DNA of 5,904 bases from Lachnospiraceae bacterium UBA3785. GTDB lineage: Bacteria > Bacillota > Clostridia > Lachnospirales > Lachnospiraceae. The notes below the pieces were generated by a model. The model did not search any database and was not told where the DNA came from. It worked only from the letters and a program-made list of their open reading frames with translations. The position numbers were made by a program, and so were the translations under genes. Position 1 is the stretch's first letter. The number at the start of each line of letters is the position of its first letter. The stretch covers positions 1 to 5,904 of the forward strand of contig DFFD01000141.1 of assembly GCA_002369495.1 (NCBI GenBank), read 5' to 3'. Positions 1 through 5,503 of the stretch are shown here, piece after piece.

Positions 1-77
1 GAGGCGTTTTCCGCGCTTCGACCAGTCAGTCTCACCGAAGGTGAAATGCTCGTAAAAGTGCTTAAAATAAAGGATTT
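1..77. other. Non-coding flank downstream of rlmD
   Basis: No convincing gene lies in this 77-bp edge segment. An open plus frame crosses it and continues into rlmD antisense, but it has no ribosome binding site and no recognisable product. The part nearest rlmD (about 50-77) is AT-rich compared with the rest of the window. A small perfect hairpin, TCACC-GAA-GGTGA, lies near positions 32-44, but no T-tract follows it in either direction, so I do not call it a terminator. The segment could be the outer end of an integrated element, given the unusual codons at the rlmD 3' end. That is inference. Confidence 0.4.
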
Positions 78-1523
78 CTACGAGTTCAACTTTTGTAGCA
101 ACACTATAGTCTCGATGTGCTGCGTCTCCGGAAACATATCCACCAGGCACCACCTTCTCACCCGGAACCCATTCTCCCGCAGCACCGCCATATCGCTCTT
201 GAAGCTCGACGCCTTGCAGGAAATGTAAACCATCTCATTCACCCCGTAGCTTATGATCTTCGCGAGGGACTTCGGCAGGATCCCCTCGCGCGGCGGATCC
301 AGGATGATGTAGTCCGGGCGCTCCTCGATCTCCGCGAGTTTCTCGAAGACGTCGCCGGCCAGGAAGGTGCAGTTTTCGATGCCGTTCAGGGCGGCGTTCT
401 CTCGCGCAGCCTCCACGGCTTCGGGGATGAGCTCGATCCCGTAGACATTTCCCGCGACCGGGGAGAGTACCTGGGCGATCGTGCCCGTCCCGCTGTAGAG
501 GTCGTAGAGAACCGGACGTCGGCCGGCGGCTGATCCGGCGATGCCGGCCGTGGGCAGGGTTTCATTTTCCGCGGAGGAAGCAAAAAGCCCCTGCACGCTC
601 CCGCCCGTCACGTAGCGGCGCACCGCGTCGTAGAGGAGCTCCGCCCCTTTCGTGTTGGTCTGGAAAAATGAAAACGCCGTGACCTTGAACTTAAGACCCA
701 GAAGCTCCTCATAGAACCAGTCCCGGCCGAAGAGGCATTTTGCGGAGTCCACCTTGACCGCGTCCGCCTTGTTGTCGTCGTACGCGTGGAAAATGCCCGC
801 ATAGGTCCCCTCGAGCGGCAGCGCCTTAAGCTTCTCCGCCCAGGGCGCAAAATCGTGCGGATCCTGGCTCGACGTCACGAGATAGACCAGCAGCTCCCCG
901 GTGGTCGCGGAGCGGCGCAGCAGCAGGAAGCGCAGGAAGCCGACGTGGTCGCGCTTGTTGTATTTTGGCAGGCTGTTCTCCGTACAGTAATCCAGAGTCG
1001 CCCGGAGGATCTTCGTCATGTCAGGATGCACAAGACGGCAGGTGTCCGCCGTCAGGACGTCGTAGGTGGTGTTGCGGCGATGGAGCCCCAGCGTGAGAGG
1101 CCCGCCCGGTCGGTCGTCGCCGAAGGAGAACTCCATCTTGTTGCGGTAGGCAAGCTCCGTAGGGCTCGGCAGGATTCCGTCGAACGGAGCGCCGTCGGTC
1201 ACCTCGCCAAGGAGGCGCTGCACCTGGTCCGCCTTGAGCCGCAGCTGGGTCTCATAGGGGATCGTCTGGGACAGGCAGCCCCCGCACTGGGGGAAAATGC
1301 CGCAGAGCGGCTCCCGCGTCTCGAGCGGGGATTTCTCGAGGACCTCCAGAAGGTGGCCCTCCACGCGATCCTGATGTTTCTTGAATATCCGGAAGCGGAC
1401 TTTCTGGCCCTGGAGGGCATTCTTCACCGTGATCTTCTGCCCCTCCTCCGTGTGGATCCGCCCGCGGTTTGGGTAGTCCACTCGCTCGATGACGCCTTCC
1501 GCAATGTCTTTTCTCTTCAGCAT
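78..1523 (-). CDS. rlmD: 23S rRNA (uracil-5-)-methyltransferase, RlmD/RumA family
   Basis: This 481-residue protein is an S-adenosylmethionine-dependent RNA m5U methyltransferase that should modify 23S rRNA in the cytoplasm. An N-terminal TRAM-like RNA-binding domain covers about residues 1-62. Cysteines C74, C80, C83 and C162 fit the 4Fe-4S ligands of RumA. The SAM domain shows FFQTN at 286-290, DLYSGTGT at 341-348, an acidic E364 and DPPR at 409-412. C436 in YISCK is the expected nucleophile and E466 in FPETQHIE the general base. The context after C436 (SCKASSFKSD) differs from the usual SCNPxTLxRD. A low-complexity insert lies at about 307-338. The start is set by GAGGAG five bases upstream of the ATG. 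In Bacillus one enzyme of this family (RlmCD) modifies both U747 and U1939, so the exact site is uncertain. The last ten codons look foreign. Confidence 0.93.
   Translation of the reverse strand: MLKRKDIAEGVIERVDYPNRGRIHTEEGQKITVKNALQGQKVRFRIFKKHQDRVEGHLLEVLEKSPLETREPLCGIFPQCGGCLSQTIPYETQLRLKADQVQRLLGEVTDGAPFDGILPSPTELAYRNKMEFSFGDDRPGGPLTLGLHRRNTTYDVLTADTCRLVHPDMTKILRATLDYCTENSLPKYNKRDHVGFLRFLLLRRSATTGELLVYLVTSSQDPHDFAPWAEKLKALPLEGTYAGIFHAYDDNKADAVKVDSAKCLFGRDWFYEELLGLKFKVTAFSFFQTNTKGAELLYDAVRRYVTGGSVQGLFASSAENETLPTAGIAGSAAGRRPVLYDLYSGTGTIAQVLSPVAGNVYGIELIPEAVEAARENAALNGIENCTFLAGDVFEKLAEIEERPDYIILDPPREGILPKSLAKIISYGVNEMVYISCKASSFKSDMAVLRENGFRVRRWCLVDMFPETQHIETIVLLQKLNS
81..119 (-). other. Possible attachment (att-like) junction in the 3' end of rlmD
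   Basis: After the conserved HIE codons (111-119) the gene switches to ACT ATA GTG TTG CTA CAA AAG TTG, using rare A/T-rich codons (ATA, CTA, TTG, CAA) in a gene otherwise dominated by G/C-ending codons. AT-rich DNA continues past the stop. The 3' end of rumA/rlmD is a known integration site for integrative elements in streptococci, where the element restores the C-terminus. The pattern fits such a junction, with the element lying to the left of the window. No integrase or second repeat is visible here, so this is inference. Confidence 0.3.
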
Positions 1524-1528
1524 ATCTT

Positions 1529-1534
1529 CTCCTC
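1529..1534 (-). promoter_or_regulatory. Ribosome binding site of rlmD
   Basis: GAGGAG on the minus strand lies five bases before the ATG at 1523 and fixes the rlmD start. It sits only six bases downstream of the hairpin at 1541-1568, so structure formation could affect initiation. Confidence 0.75.
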
Positions 1535-1540
1535 ATAAAT

Positions 1541-1568
1541 AGAGCCCCGGCATATCCGCCGGAGCTCT
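1541..1568 (-). terminator. Hairpin between the acidic membrane protein gene and rlmD
   Basis: Two 11-base arms (1541-1551 and 1558-1568) pair fully around a 6-base loop. In the minus-strand transcript there is one G-U wobble. Read leftward, the stem is followed by the weak T-rich stretch TATTTAT, so it can act as a modest intrinsic terminator for the upstream gene. It also lies directly upstream of the rlmD ribosome binding site. A role as a partial terminator or attenuator controlling rlmD is therefore as likely as full termination. No separate rlmD promoter is evident in the 65-bp gap. Confidence 0.55.
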
Positions 1569-1588
1569 CCGTTTACGCGTATTGATTA

Positions 1589-2086
1589 TTATTCTTCCTT
1601 CGCTTCCTCAGCAGCCTCCTCGGCGGGAGCCTCCTCAGCGGGAGCTTCCTCAGCCGGAGCCTCCTCCTCGTCGTCCTCGAAGAACGCGTCGTCGAACTCT
1701 TCCTCGATCTCGGCGTCATCCGCGGGCTTCACGGACTTCACGGCTTCCATGACCTTCTCCTTCGCCACTTCGGCCGCCTGGGCAACCTTGCCGGCCGCTT
1801 CCTTCACGACTTCCTTCGGGGACTTCTTCTCATCATCGAAATCGTCATCCTCGAAATCATCATCGTCATCCTCGAAGTAGTCATCGAAATCGTCGTCGAA
1901 GTCATCCTCGAAGTCCTCAAGATAATCCGGTGTGAAGAAACGGTAGACGGCGTAGGCAATCGCCGCGATCGCTGTTATGCAGCCGATGATCGCGAGTACC
2001 CACAGGACCTTATTAAACTTCTCATTTTTCTTTTTTTCTTCCTGAAGTTTAAGACGGGCAAGAATCTCATCAACTTTGTTATCCAT
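1589..2086 (-). CDS. Acidic single-pass membrane protein of unknown function
   Basis: This 165-residue protein has a short Lys/Arg/Glu-rich N-terminus (1-26), one hydrophobic membrane segment (about 27-48, VLWVLAIIGCITAIAAIAYAV), then a conserved-looking YRFFTPDYLEDF stretch. A nearly pure Asp/Glu/Phe run follows (57-85), then an Ala/Lys/Val segment likely to form an amphipathic helix (89-119). The acidic tail ends in three EEAPA repeats (141-155). By the positive-inside rule the N-terminus should be cytoplasmic and the acidic tail outside. There is no signal peptide, sortase motif or catalytic motif. I recall similar YRFFTPDYLEDFEDDFDD proteins in Lachnospiraceae but no known role. The start at 2086 is chosen because AAGGATGGTG lies six bases upstream and a promoter -10 lies at 2118-2123. 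Starts at 2115 (ATG) or 2146 (GTG) are in frame but too close to, or upstream of, that promoter. Confidence 0.75.
   Translation of the reverse strand: MDNKVDEILARLKLQEEKKKNEKFNKVLWVLAIIGCITAIAAIAYAVYRFFTPDYLEDFEDDFDDDFDDYFEDDDDDFEDDDFDDEKKSPKEVVKEAAGKVAQAAEVAKEKVMEAVKSVKPADDAEIEEEFDDAFFEDDEEEAPAEEAPAEEAPAEEAAEEAKEE
1616..1660 (-). repeat. 15-bp tandem repeat encoding EEAPA units
   Basis: Three 15-bp units (1616-1630, 1631-1645, 1646-1660) with one to three differences between them encode Glu-Glu-Ala-Pro-Ala near the C-terminus of the acidic membrane protein. The unit is a multiple of three, so copy-number change would alter tail length without a frameshift. Confidence 0.8.
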
Positions 2087-2092
2087 ACGGTA

Positions 2093-2102
2093 CACCATCC
2101 TT
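2093..2102 (-). promoter_or_regulatory. Ribosome binding site deciding the start of the acidic membrane protein
   Basis: AAGGATGGTG on the minus strand resembles AAGGAGGTG with one extra base. Its GGTG end lies six bases before the ATG at 2086. This favours the 165-residue product over the longer in-frame starts. Confidence 0.5.
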
Positions 2103-2117
2103 TCAAGATATGACATT

Positions 2118-2126
2118 ATTATAACA
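2118..2126 (-). promoter_or_regulatory. Extended -10 promoter for the acidic membrane protein gene
   Basis: On the minus strand a perfect TATAAT (2118-2123) is preceded by TGT, forming an extended -10. No good -35 lies 16-18 bases upstream, which is usual for extended -10 promoters. Transcription would begin near 2111 and give a leader of about 25 bases before the ATG at 2086. Confidence 0.55.
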
Positions 2127-2136
2127 CGTCCTTTAC

Positions 2137-2163
2137 AAAAATGCACTACAAAAGAGCATTTTT
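2137..2163 (-). terminator. Weak A/T-rich hairpin after pcrA
   Basis: AAAAATGC (2137-2144) and GCATTTTT (2156-2163) form an 8-bp inverted repeat around an 11-base loop, in the gap after the pcrA stop. Its A-rich upstream and T-rich downstream arms resemble a weak intrinsic terminator readable in both directions. The stem is mostly A-T pairs, so it is a tentative call. It ends about ten bases upstream of the promoter for the next gene. Confidence 0.35.
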
Positions 2164-2184
2164 TGCGTCTTTTTTATGCGCTTT

Positions 2185-4452
2185 TCATTCTTCCCGCACG
2201 AGATTTGCAAATGCAGCCAGAAGTCTCTTGCTCCCCCAGCCCTGGAAATCCACCGTGACCTCGTAATCGCGCTTTCCCTCCCGGATCTCGGTAACGACGC
2301 CGGTCCCGTACTTAACATGCCGGACACGGTCGCCCACCTTGTAGTCGAGGCCGGCAAACGGTTTCGGCGCGCTCTTTGACGGCTCTTTCTTCTCTCTCCG
2401 GATATAGGGATTGTCGTATTTTGGCGGCGGAGCCGCGACCGCCTCGCGGAAGCCCGGAATCGCCGCGGACGGAGCTTTGAGCCGCACGCCGCTGCCGCTC
2501 TCCGGCAGCCCGTTGTCGAGCATATCCCGCGGGATCTCCCGGACAAACCTGGAGACCGGATGCCGCTCCACATTGCCCCGAACCATGCGCTCGCCGGCGG
2601 CCGTCATCGTGAGACGCTTCTTTGCCCTGGTGATGCCGACGTAGCAGAGCCGTCTCTCCTCCTCGATCTCCTCCAGCGGGGACTCCGCGTTCAGGGACAT
2701 CATGCCCGGGAAAACGCCCTCCTCCATGCCGGTGAGATAGACGTTCGGGAATTCCAGGCCCTTGGCCGAGTGCAGCGTCATGAGCAGCACCCGGTCGTCC
2801 CCGTCCTCGACGCTGTCGATATCCGCGATGAGCGCGACTTCCTCGAGGAAGCCGGAGAGAGAGGGGTTTTCATTTTCCGTCTCATACTGGATTGCCTTGT
2901 TGACAAGCTCCTCGATATTGCCAAGGCGGTCCGCCACGACATCTTCGTCATCCTGCTCGCGGAGCATATTTTCGTAATCGGTGGCCTCGACGATCTTTCG
3001 AAGGAGCGCGCTGACCGAGAGCTCTTTCGCGTCCTCCTTCAGCTCCTCGATGAGATCCGTGAAGGACCTGATCTTCTTCACCGTCGCGGCCGAGAGGGAG
3101 CCGATGCGGTCCGCATCCTTCGCCGCCTCGTAAAATGAAAGGCCGCCGTCCGCCGCGTAGGAAAGGATCTTCGTGATGGTCGTCTGGCCGATCCCGCGCT
3201 TCGGAATATTGACGATGCGGGTCGAAGCCACGTCGTCCACCGCGTTCGCGGTCGTTTTCAGGTAGGCGAGCAGGTCCTTGATCTCCTTCCTCGCGTAGAA
3301 ATTCACGCCGCCGACCAGCTTGTAGGGCACGTTCATGAGAAGAAATTTCTCTTCAAAAAGGCGGGACTGGGCATTGGTGCGGTAGAGGACCGCGAAATCC
3401 CTGTATTCGCTCCCGCCCTCCCGTACGATGCTTCGAATCTCGTCCGCGACAAACTCCGCCTCGTCAAAGCTGTTTGGGAACCTGCGGAAGCGGACTTTCG
3501 CACCGGTTTCATTTTCGGTCCACAGCTTCTTGGCCTTGCGGCCGCGGTTGTTCCGGATCACATTGTTGGCGGCGTTCAGGATATTGCCGGTCGAGCGGTA
3601 GTTCTGCTCGAGGCGGACGACCTTGGATTCCGGGAAGATCTGCTCGAAATTCAGGATATTACGGATGTTGGCGCCCCTGAATTTGTAAATGCTCTGGTCA
3701 TCGTCGCCGACGACGCAGAGATTCCGGTATTTGTCGGCAAGGAGACTCACAAATTTAAACTGGGCGGTATTCGTATCCTGGTACTCGTCCACCATCAGGT
3801 AGCGGAACTTCTCCTCGTAGATCGCCAGGACCTCAGGATGCTCCTTGAACAGCTTCACGGTGTTCCCGATGAGATCGTCGAAATCCATCGCGTTGTTGGC
3901 CTTTAAGCGGCTCTGATACTCGGCGTAGAGGCTCTCGACCTGGCGCGAGAAGAAGTCCTTCCCGGCTGCGGAGGCGTAATTTTCCGGGGAGATCAGTTCA
4001 TTTTTCGCGGAGGATATCATGGAGAGCACCTGCCTCTCCTTTATCCGTTTTGTATCGATCTTCTTCAGCCGGAAAATGTCCTTCATGACCGACAGCGAAT
4101 CGTCGGTATCGTAGATTGTGAAATACCGCGTGTAGCCTAGCTCCTCCGCATGACGCCGGAGGATGCGTACGCAGGCCGCGTGGAAGGTCATCACCCAGAT
4201 TCTGTCCGAGCCGAAGCCGATCAGGTCATCCACCCGGCTGCGCATCTCGTCGGCAGCCTTGTTGGTGAAGGTGATTGCCAGGATATTGCCGGGCCAGACC
4301 CCGCAGACATTGATCAGATAGGAAATGCGGTGCACGAGCACGCGCGTTTTGCCGGAGCCCGCTCCGGCGAGGATCAGCACGGGACCTTCCGTTGTCCGGA
4401 CGGCGTCCTGCTGTTCCGGGTTTAATTTTTCAAGAATCTCTCTTTCGTCCAT
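2185..4452 (-). CDS. pcrA: ATP-dependent DNA helicase PcrA (UvrD family, superfamily 1)
   Basis: PcrA is a 3'-5' DNA helicase that acts in nucleotide excision repair, in plasmid rolling-circle replication and in removing RecA or RNA polymerase from DNA. The 755 residues match the usual family length. Motifs appear in order: Q-motif NPEQQ (11-15), Walker A GAGSGKT (30-36), motif Ia TFTNKAADEM (61-70), Walker B VDEYQDTN (221-228), motif III VVGDDDQSIYKFRG (247-260), motif IV EQNYRS (282-287), motif V TLHSAKGLEF (559-568) and motif VI VGITRAKKRL (605-614). A low-complexity Pro/Lys linker (about 650-700) leads to a C-terminal Tudor-like fold (YKVGDRVRHVKYGTGVV, 704-720) known to bind RNA polymerase in PcrA. 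The ATG lies six bases after the stop of the regulator gene. A GGAGAAGGAAG Shine-Dalgarno region overlaps the end of that gene, so translational coupling is likely. The ligA gene that follows pcrA in Bacillus is absent here. Confidence 0.97.
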   Translation of the reverse strand: MDEREILEKLNPEQQDAVRTTEGPVLILAGAGSGKTRVLVHRISYLINVCGVWPGNILAITFTNKAADEMRSRVDDLIGFGSDRIWVMTFHAACVRILRRHAEELGYTRYFTIYDTDDSLSVMKDIFRLKKIDTKRIKERQVLSMISSAKNELISPENYASAAGKDFFSRQVESLYAEYQSRLKANNAMDFDDLIGNTVKLFKEHPEVLAIYEEKFRYLMVDEYQDTNTAQFKFVSLLADKYRNLCVVGDDDQSIYKFRGANIRNILNFEQIFPESKVVRLEQNYRSTGNILNAANNVIRNNRGRKAKKLWTENETGAKVRFRRFPNSFDEAEFVADEIRSIVREGGSEYRDFAVLYRTNAQSRLFEEKFLLMNVPYKLVGGVNFYARKEIKDLLAYLKTTANAVDDVASTRIVNIPKRGIGQTTITKILSYAADGGLSFYEAAKDADRIGSLSAATVKKIRSFTDLIEELKEDAKELSVSALLRKIVEATDYENMLREQDDEDVVADRLGNIEELVNKAIQYETENENPSLSGFLEEVALIADIDSVEDGDDRVLLMTLHSAKGLEFPNVYLTGMEEGVFPGMMSLNAESPLEEIEEERRLCYVGITRAKKRLTMTAAGERMVRGNVERHPVSRFVREIPRDMLDNGLPESGSGVRLKAPSAAIPGFREAVAAPPPKYDNPYIRREKKEPSKSAPKPFAGLDYKVGDRVRHVKYGTGVVTEIREGKRDYEVTVDFQGWGSKRLLAAFANLVREE

Positions 4453-4458
4453 CTGCCG

Positions 4459-4761
4459 TCAGTCTTCCTTCTCCTGCGCGGCAAGGTGGTCCCATACGAT
4501 GTCGTAACCGTTGTTGCCGTAGGCCAGAGAGCGGTTGACGCGGCTGATCGTGGCCGTCGACGCCCCCGTCTTCTCCGAGATATCGAGATAGGTCTCTCCC
4601 CGGCGCAGCATTCCCGCGACGTTGAAGCGCTGCGAGAGGGACAGGATCTCATTGACCGTGCAGACGTCTTCGAAGAAAGCGTAGCATTCCTCCAGATTTT
4701 CAAGCGTCATGATCGCTCTGAAGAGATTGTCGACATCCTCCGTGTGGAGCTTTTTGTTCAT
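4459..4761 (-). CDS. YerC/YecD family TrpR-like transcriptional regulator
   Basis: This 100-residue protein has the size and pattern of the YerC/YecD family, which is related to the Trp repressor. The N-terminal helical half (about 8-50) contains LFRAIMTLENLEECYAFFED and the conserved VNEILSLSQRFNVA stretch. The helix-turn-helix lies at about 56-79, with ETYLDISEKTGASTATISRV as its core. No tryptophan-operon gene lies nearby, and the ligand, if any, is unknown. In Bacillus subtilis yerC also lies close upstream of pcrA, so the neighbourhood supports the call. The start at 4761 is supported by AAAGGAGA ten bases upstream. It is the first gene of a probable two-gene operon with pcrA and may regulate its own promoter, which is inference. 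Confidence 0.9.
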   Translation of the reverse strand: MNKKLHTEDVDNLFRAIMTLENLEECYAFFEDVCTVNEILSLSQRFNVAGMLRRGETYLDISEKTGASTATISRVNRSLAYGNNGYDIVWDHLAAQEKED

Positions 4762-4770
4762 TATCGTTGT

Positions 4771-4778
4771 TCTCCTTT
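4771..4778 (-). promoter_or_regulatory. Ribosome binding site of the YerC-like regulator
   Basis: AAAGGAGA on the minus strand is a near-consensus Shine-Dalgarno sequence, with a 9-10 base gap to the ATG at 4761. Confidence 0.75.
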
Positions 4779-4817
4779 GTGTGTGATCCGCAGCCGCGTA
4801 ATGATGCCGGGCAGTCC

Positions 4818-4845
4818 ATTATATCTTACCACTTCACAGTGCTAA
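4818..4845 (-). promoter_or_regulatory. Probable sigma-A promoter of the yerC-like/pcrA operon
   Basis: On the minus strand TTAGCA (4840-4845, four of six matches to TTGACA) lies 16 bases from a perfect TATAAT (4818-4823). Transcription would start near 4811, giving a leader of about 50 bases. It is the best leftward promoter in the 171-bp divergent region. Confidence 0.6.
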
Positions 4846-4858
4846 ATTCAATGAGAGG

Positions 4859-4873
4859 AAGAAAACTTTTCTT
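4859..4873. promoter_or_regulatory. 15-bp palindrome, candidate operator between divergent promoters
   Basis: AAGAAAACTTTTCTT is a perfect palindrome with 7-base arms around one central base. Its right end overlaps the first bases of the rightward -35 (4872-4877), and its left end lies 13 bases upstream of the leftward -35. This is a suitable place for a dimeric repressor to control one or both directions. Both divergent genes encode predicted helix-turn-helix proteins. A/T-rich palindromes also arise by chance, so the function is inferred. Confidence 0.35.
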
Positions 4874-4900
4874 GAAGAGTTCCGCGTTGAATGATACTAT
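4872..4900 (+). promoter_or_regulatory. Probable promoter of the DUF4364 gene
   Basis: TTGAAG (4872-4877, four of six to TTGACA) is followed after 17 bases by TACTAT (4895-4900). The preceding TGA gives an extended -10. Transcription would start near 4907, about 26 bases before the chosen ATG at 4933. The TTGACA at 4900-4905 is a perfect -35 word, but no -10 follows at a useful distance. Confidence 0.55.
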
Positions 4901-4919
4901 TGACATATAAAAACCGAAC

Positions 4920-4923
4920 GGAG
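4920..4923 (+). promoter_or_regulatory. Ribosome binding site deciding the DUF4364 start
   Basis: GGAG lies nine bases before the ATG at 4933. This rules against the upstream in-frame ATG at 4891, which lies inside the promoter. Confidence 0.65.
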
Positions 4924-4932
4924 AATAAAAAC

Positions 4933-5445
4933 ATGCAGGACCCAAGCACCTTATATAAATTAATTATACTGTTCATGCTGCGCAAGGTTTCCTTCCCGCT
5001 CACCAACTCCCAGATCACCGAGTTCATCGTAGGGAAGGAGTACACGGACTATTTCCACGTGCAGGAGGCAATCAACGACCTTCTGGACGCCCACCTCATC
5101 TCGGCGGAGAAGATCCGCAACGTCTCGCAGTACACCGCCACGCTGGAGGGCGAAAAAACGCTCGAGTACTTCCGCTACATGATCTCCGACTCCATCAAAA
5201 ATGATATTTCGGAATACCTGCAGGAAAATGCACTCGAGCTTCGCACCGAATCCATGACGCGCGCTGATTACCGCATCACGCTGAACCATGACTATGAAGT
5301 CCACTGCTATGTCAGGGAGGGTTCCGAGACCCTGATCGACCTCCGCTTCACGGTGACGACCGAGGAGGAGGCGGAGCGGGTGTGCGCGAACTGGCCGGAG
5401 AAGTCGCAGGAGATTTATATGCATGTCATGACGTCGCTTCTGTAA
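4933..5445 (+). CDS. DUF4364 family protein, predicted winged-helix regulator
   Basis: The 170-residue product matches the DUF4364 family of Clostridia, recognisable from its opening (LYKLIILFML, 7-16) followed by VSFPLTNSQITEFI (19-32). The N-terminal third looks like a winged helix: helix-turn-helix at about 23-56, with FHVQEAINDLLDAHLI as the likely recognition-helix region, and a wing at about 65-80 (SQYTATLEGEKTLEYF). A helical linker (82-105) leads to a C-terminal beta-rich domain (about 110-145: YRITLNHDYEVHCYV, LIDLRFTV) and a closing helix. There is no membrane segment or enzyme motif. The family has no established function that I know of; DNA binding is inferred from the fold. The gene is transcribed alone, divergent from the yerC-like/pcrA operon and convergent with rarA. 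The start at 4933 follows from the GGAG site and the promoter position. Confidence 0.88.
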   Translation: MQDPSTLYKLIILFMLRKVSFPLTNSQITEFIVGKEYTDYFHVQEAINDLLDAHLISAEKIRNVSQYTATLEGEKTLEYFRYMISDSIKNDISEYLQENALELRTESMTRADYRITLNHDYEVHCYVREGSETLIDLRFTVTTEEEAERVCANWPEKSQEIYMHVMTSLL

Positions 5446-5452
5446 AGACTCA

Positions 5453-5503
5453 GGGACGGTTCCCACCGCGCGGGCTGAAGCCCGCGCTCCCAGGAACCGT
5501 CCC
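5453..5503. repeat. Two-stage stem-loop element in the convergent gap
   Basis: An outer perfect 11-bp inverted repeat (5453-5463 with 5493-5503; GGGACGGTTCC/GGAACCGTCCC) encloses an inner perfect 8-bp stem (5468-5475 with 5480-5487; GCGCGGGC/GCCCGCGC) and a TGAA loop. The two stems are separated by a small 4/5-base internal loop. It starts eight bases after the DUF4364 stop. No T-tract follows on the plus strand, so it is not a standard terminator, though it could protect or process 3' ends of the convergent transcripts. It resembles dispersed REP-like hairpin repeats. GGGACGGTTCC words recur between genes in many Firmicutes assemblies, as I recall, but I cannot search for that here. Confidence 0.75.

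Noticed and set aside
49..84. 6-bp inverted repeat CTCGTA/TACGAG around the end of rlmD
   Set aside because: The arms are short and the loop is 24 bases with no T-run. Chance occurrence is likely. At most it might be part of an att arm.
46..228. 60-residue plus-strand open frame at the left edge
   Set aside because: It has no Shine-Dalgarno sequence, overlaps the rlmD 3' end, and shows no recognisable similarity.
786..1538. 250-residue plus-strand open frame opposite rlmD
   Set aside because: It is antisense to a clearly recognised enzyme and has no recognisable domain. It is a by-product of G/C-ending codons on the other strand.
2560..3138. 192-residue plus-strand open frame opposite pcrA
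   Set aside because: It lies wholly inside pcrA on the opposite strand, where all helicase motifs are intact.
4900..4905. Perfect TTGACA word upstream of the DUF4364 gene
   Set aside because: No -10-like hexamer follows 16-18 bases later, and that position falls at the ribosome binding site. The TTGAAG/TACTAT pair just upstream is better.
4960..5466. 168-residue minus-strand open frame opposite DUF4364
   Set aside because: It is antisense to a recognised family. The composition (many Arg, Leu, Val and Asp) is typical of a GC-rich shadow frame.
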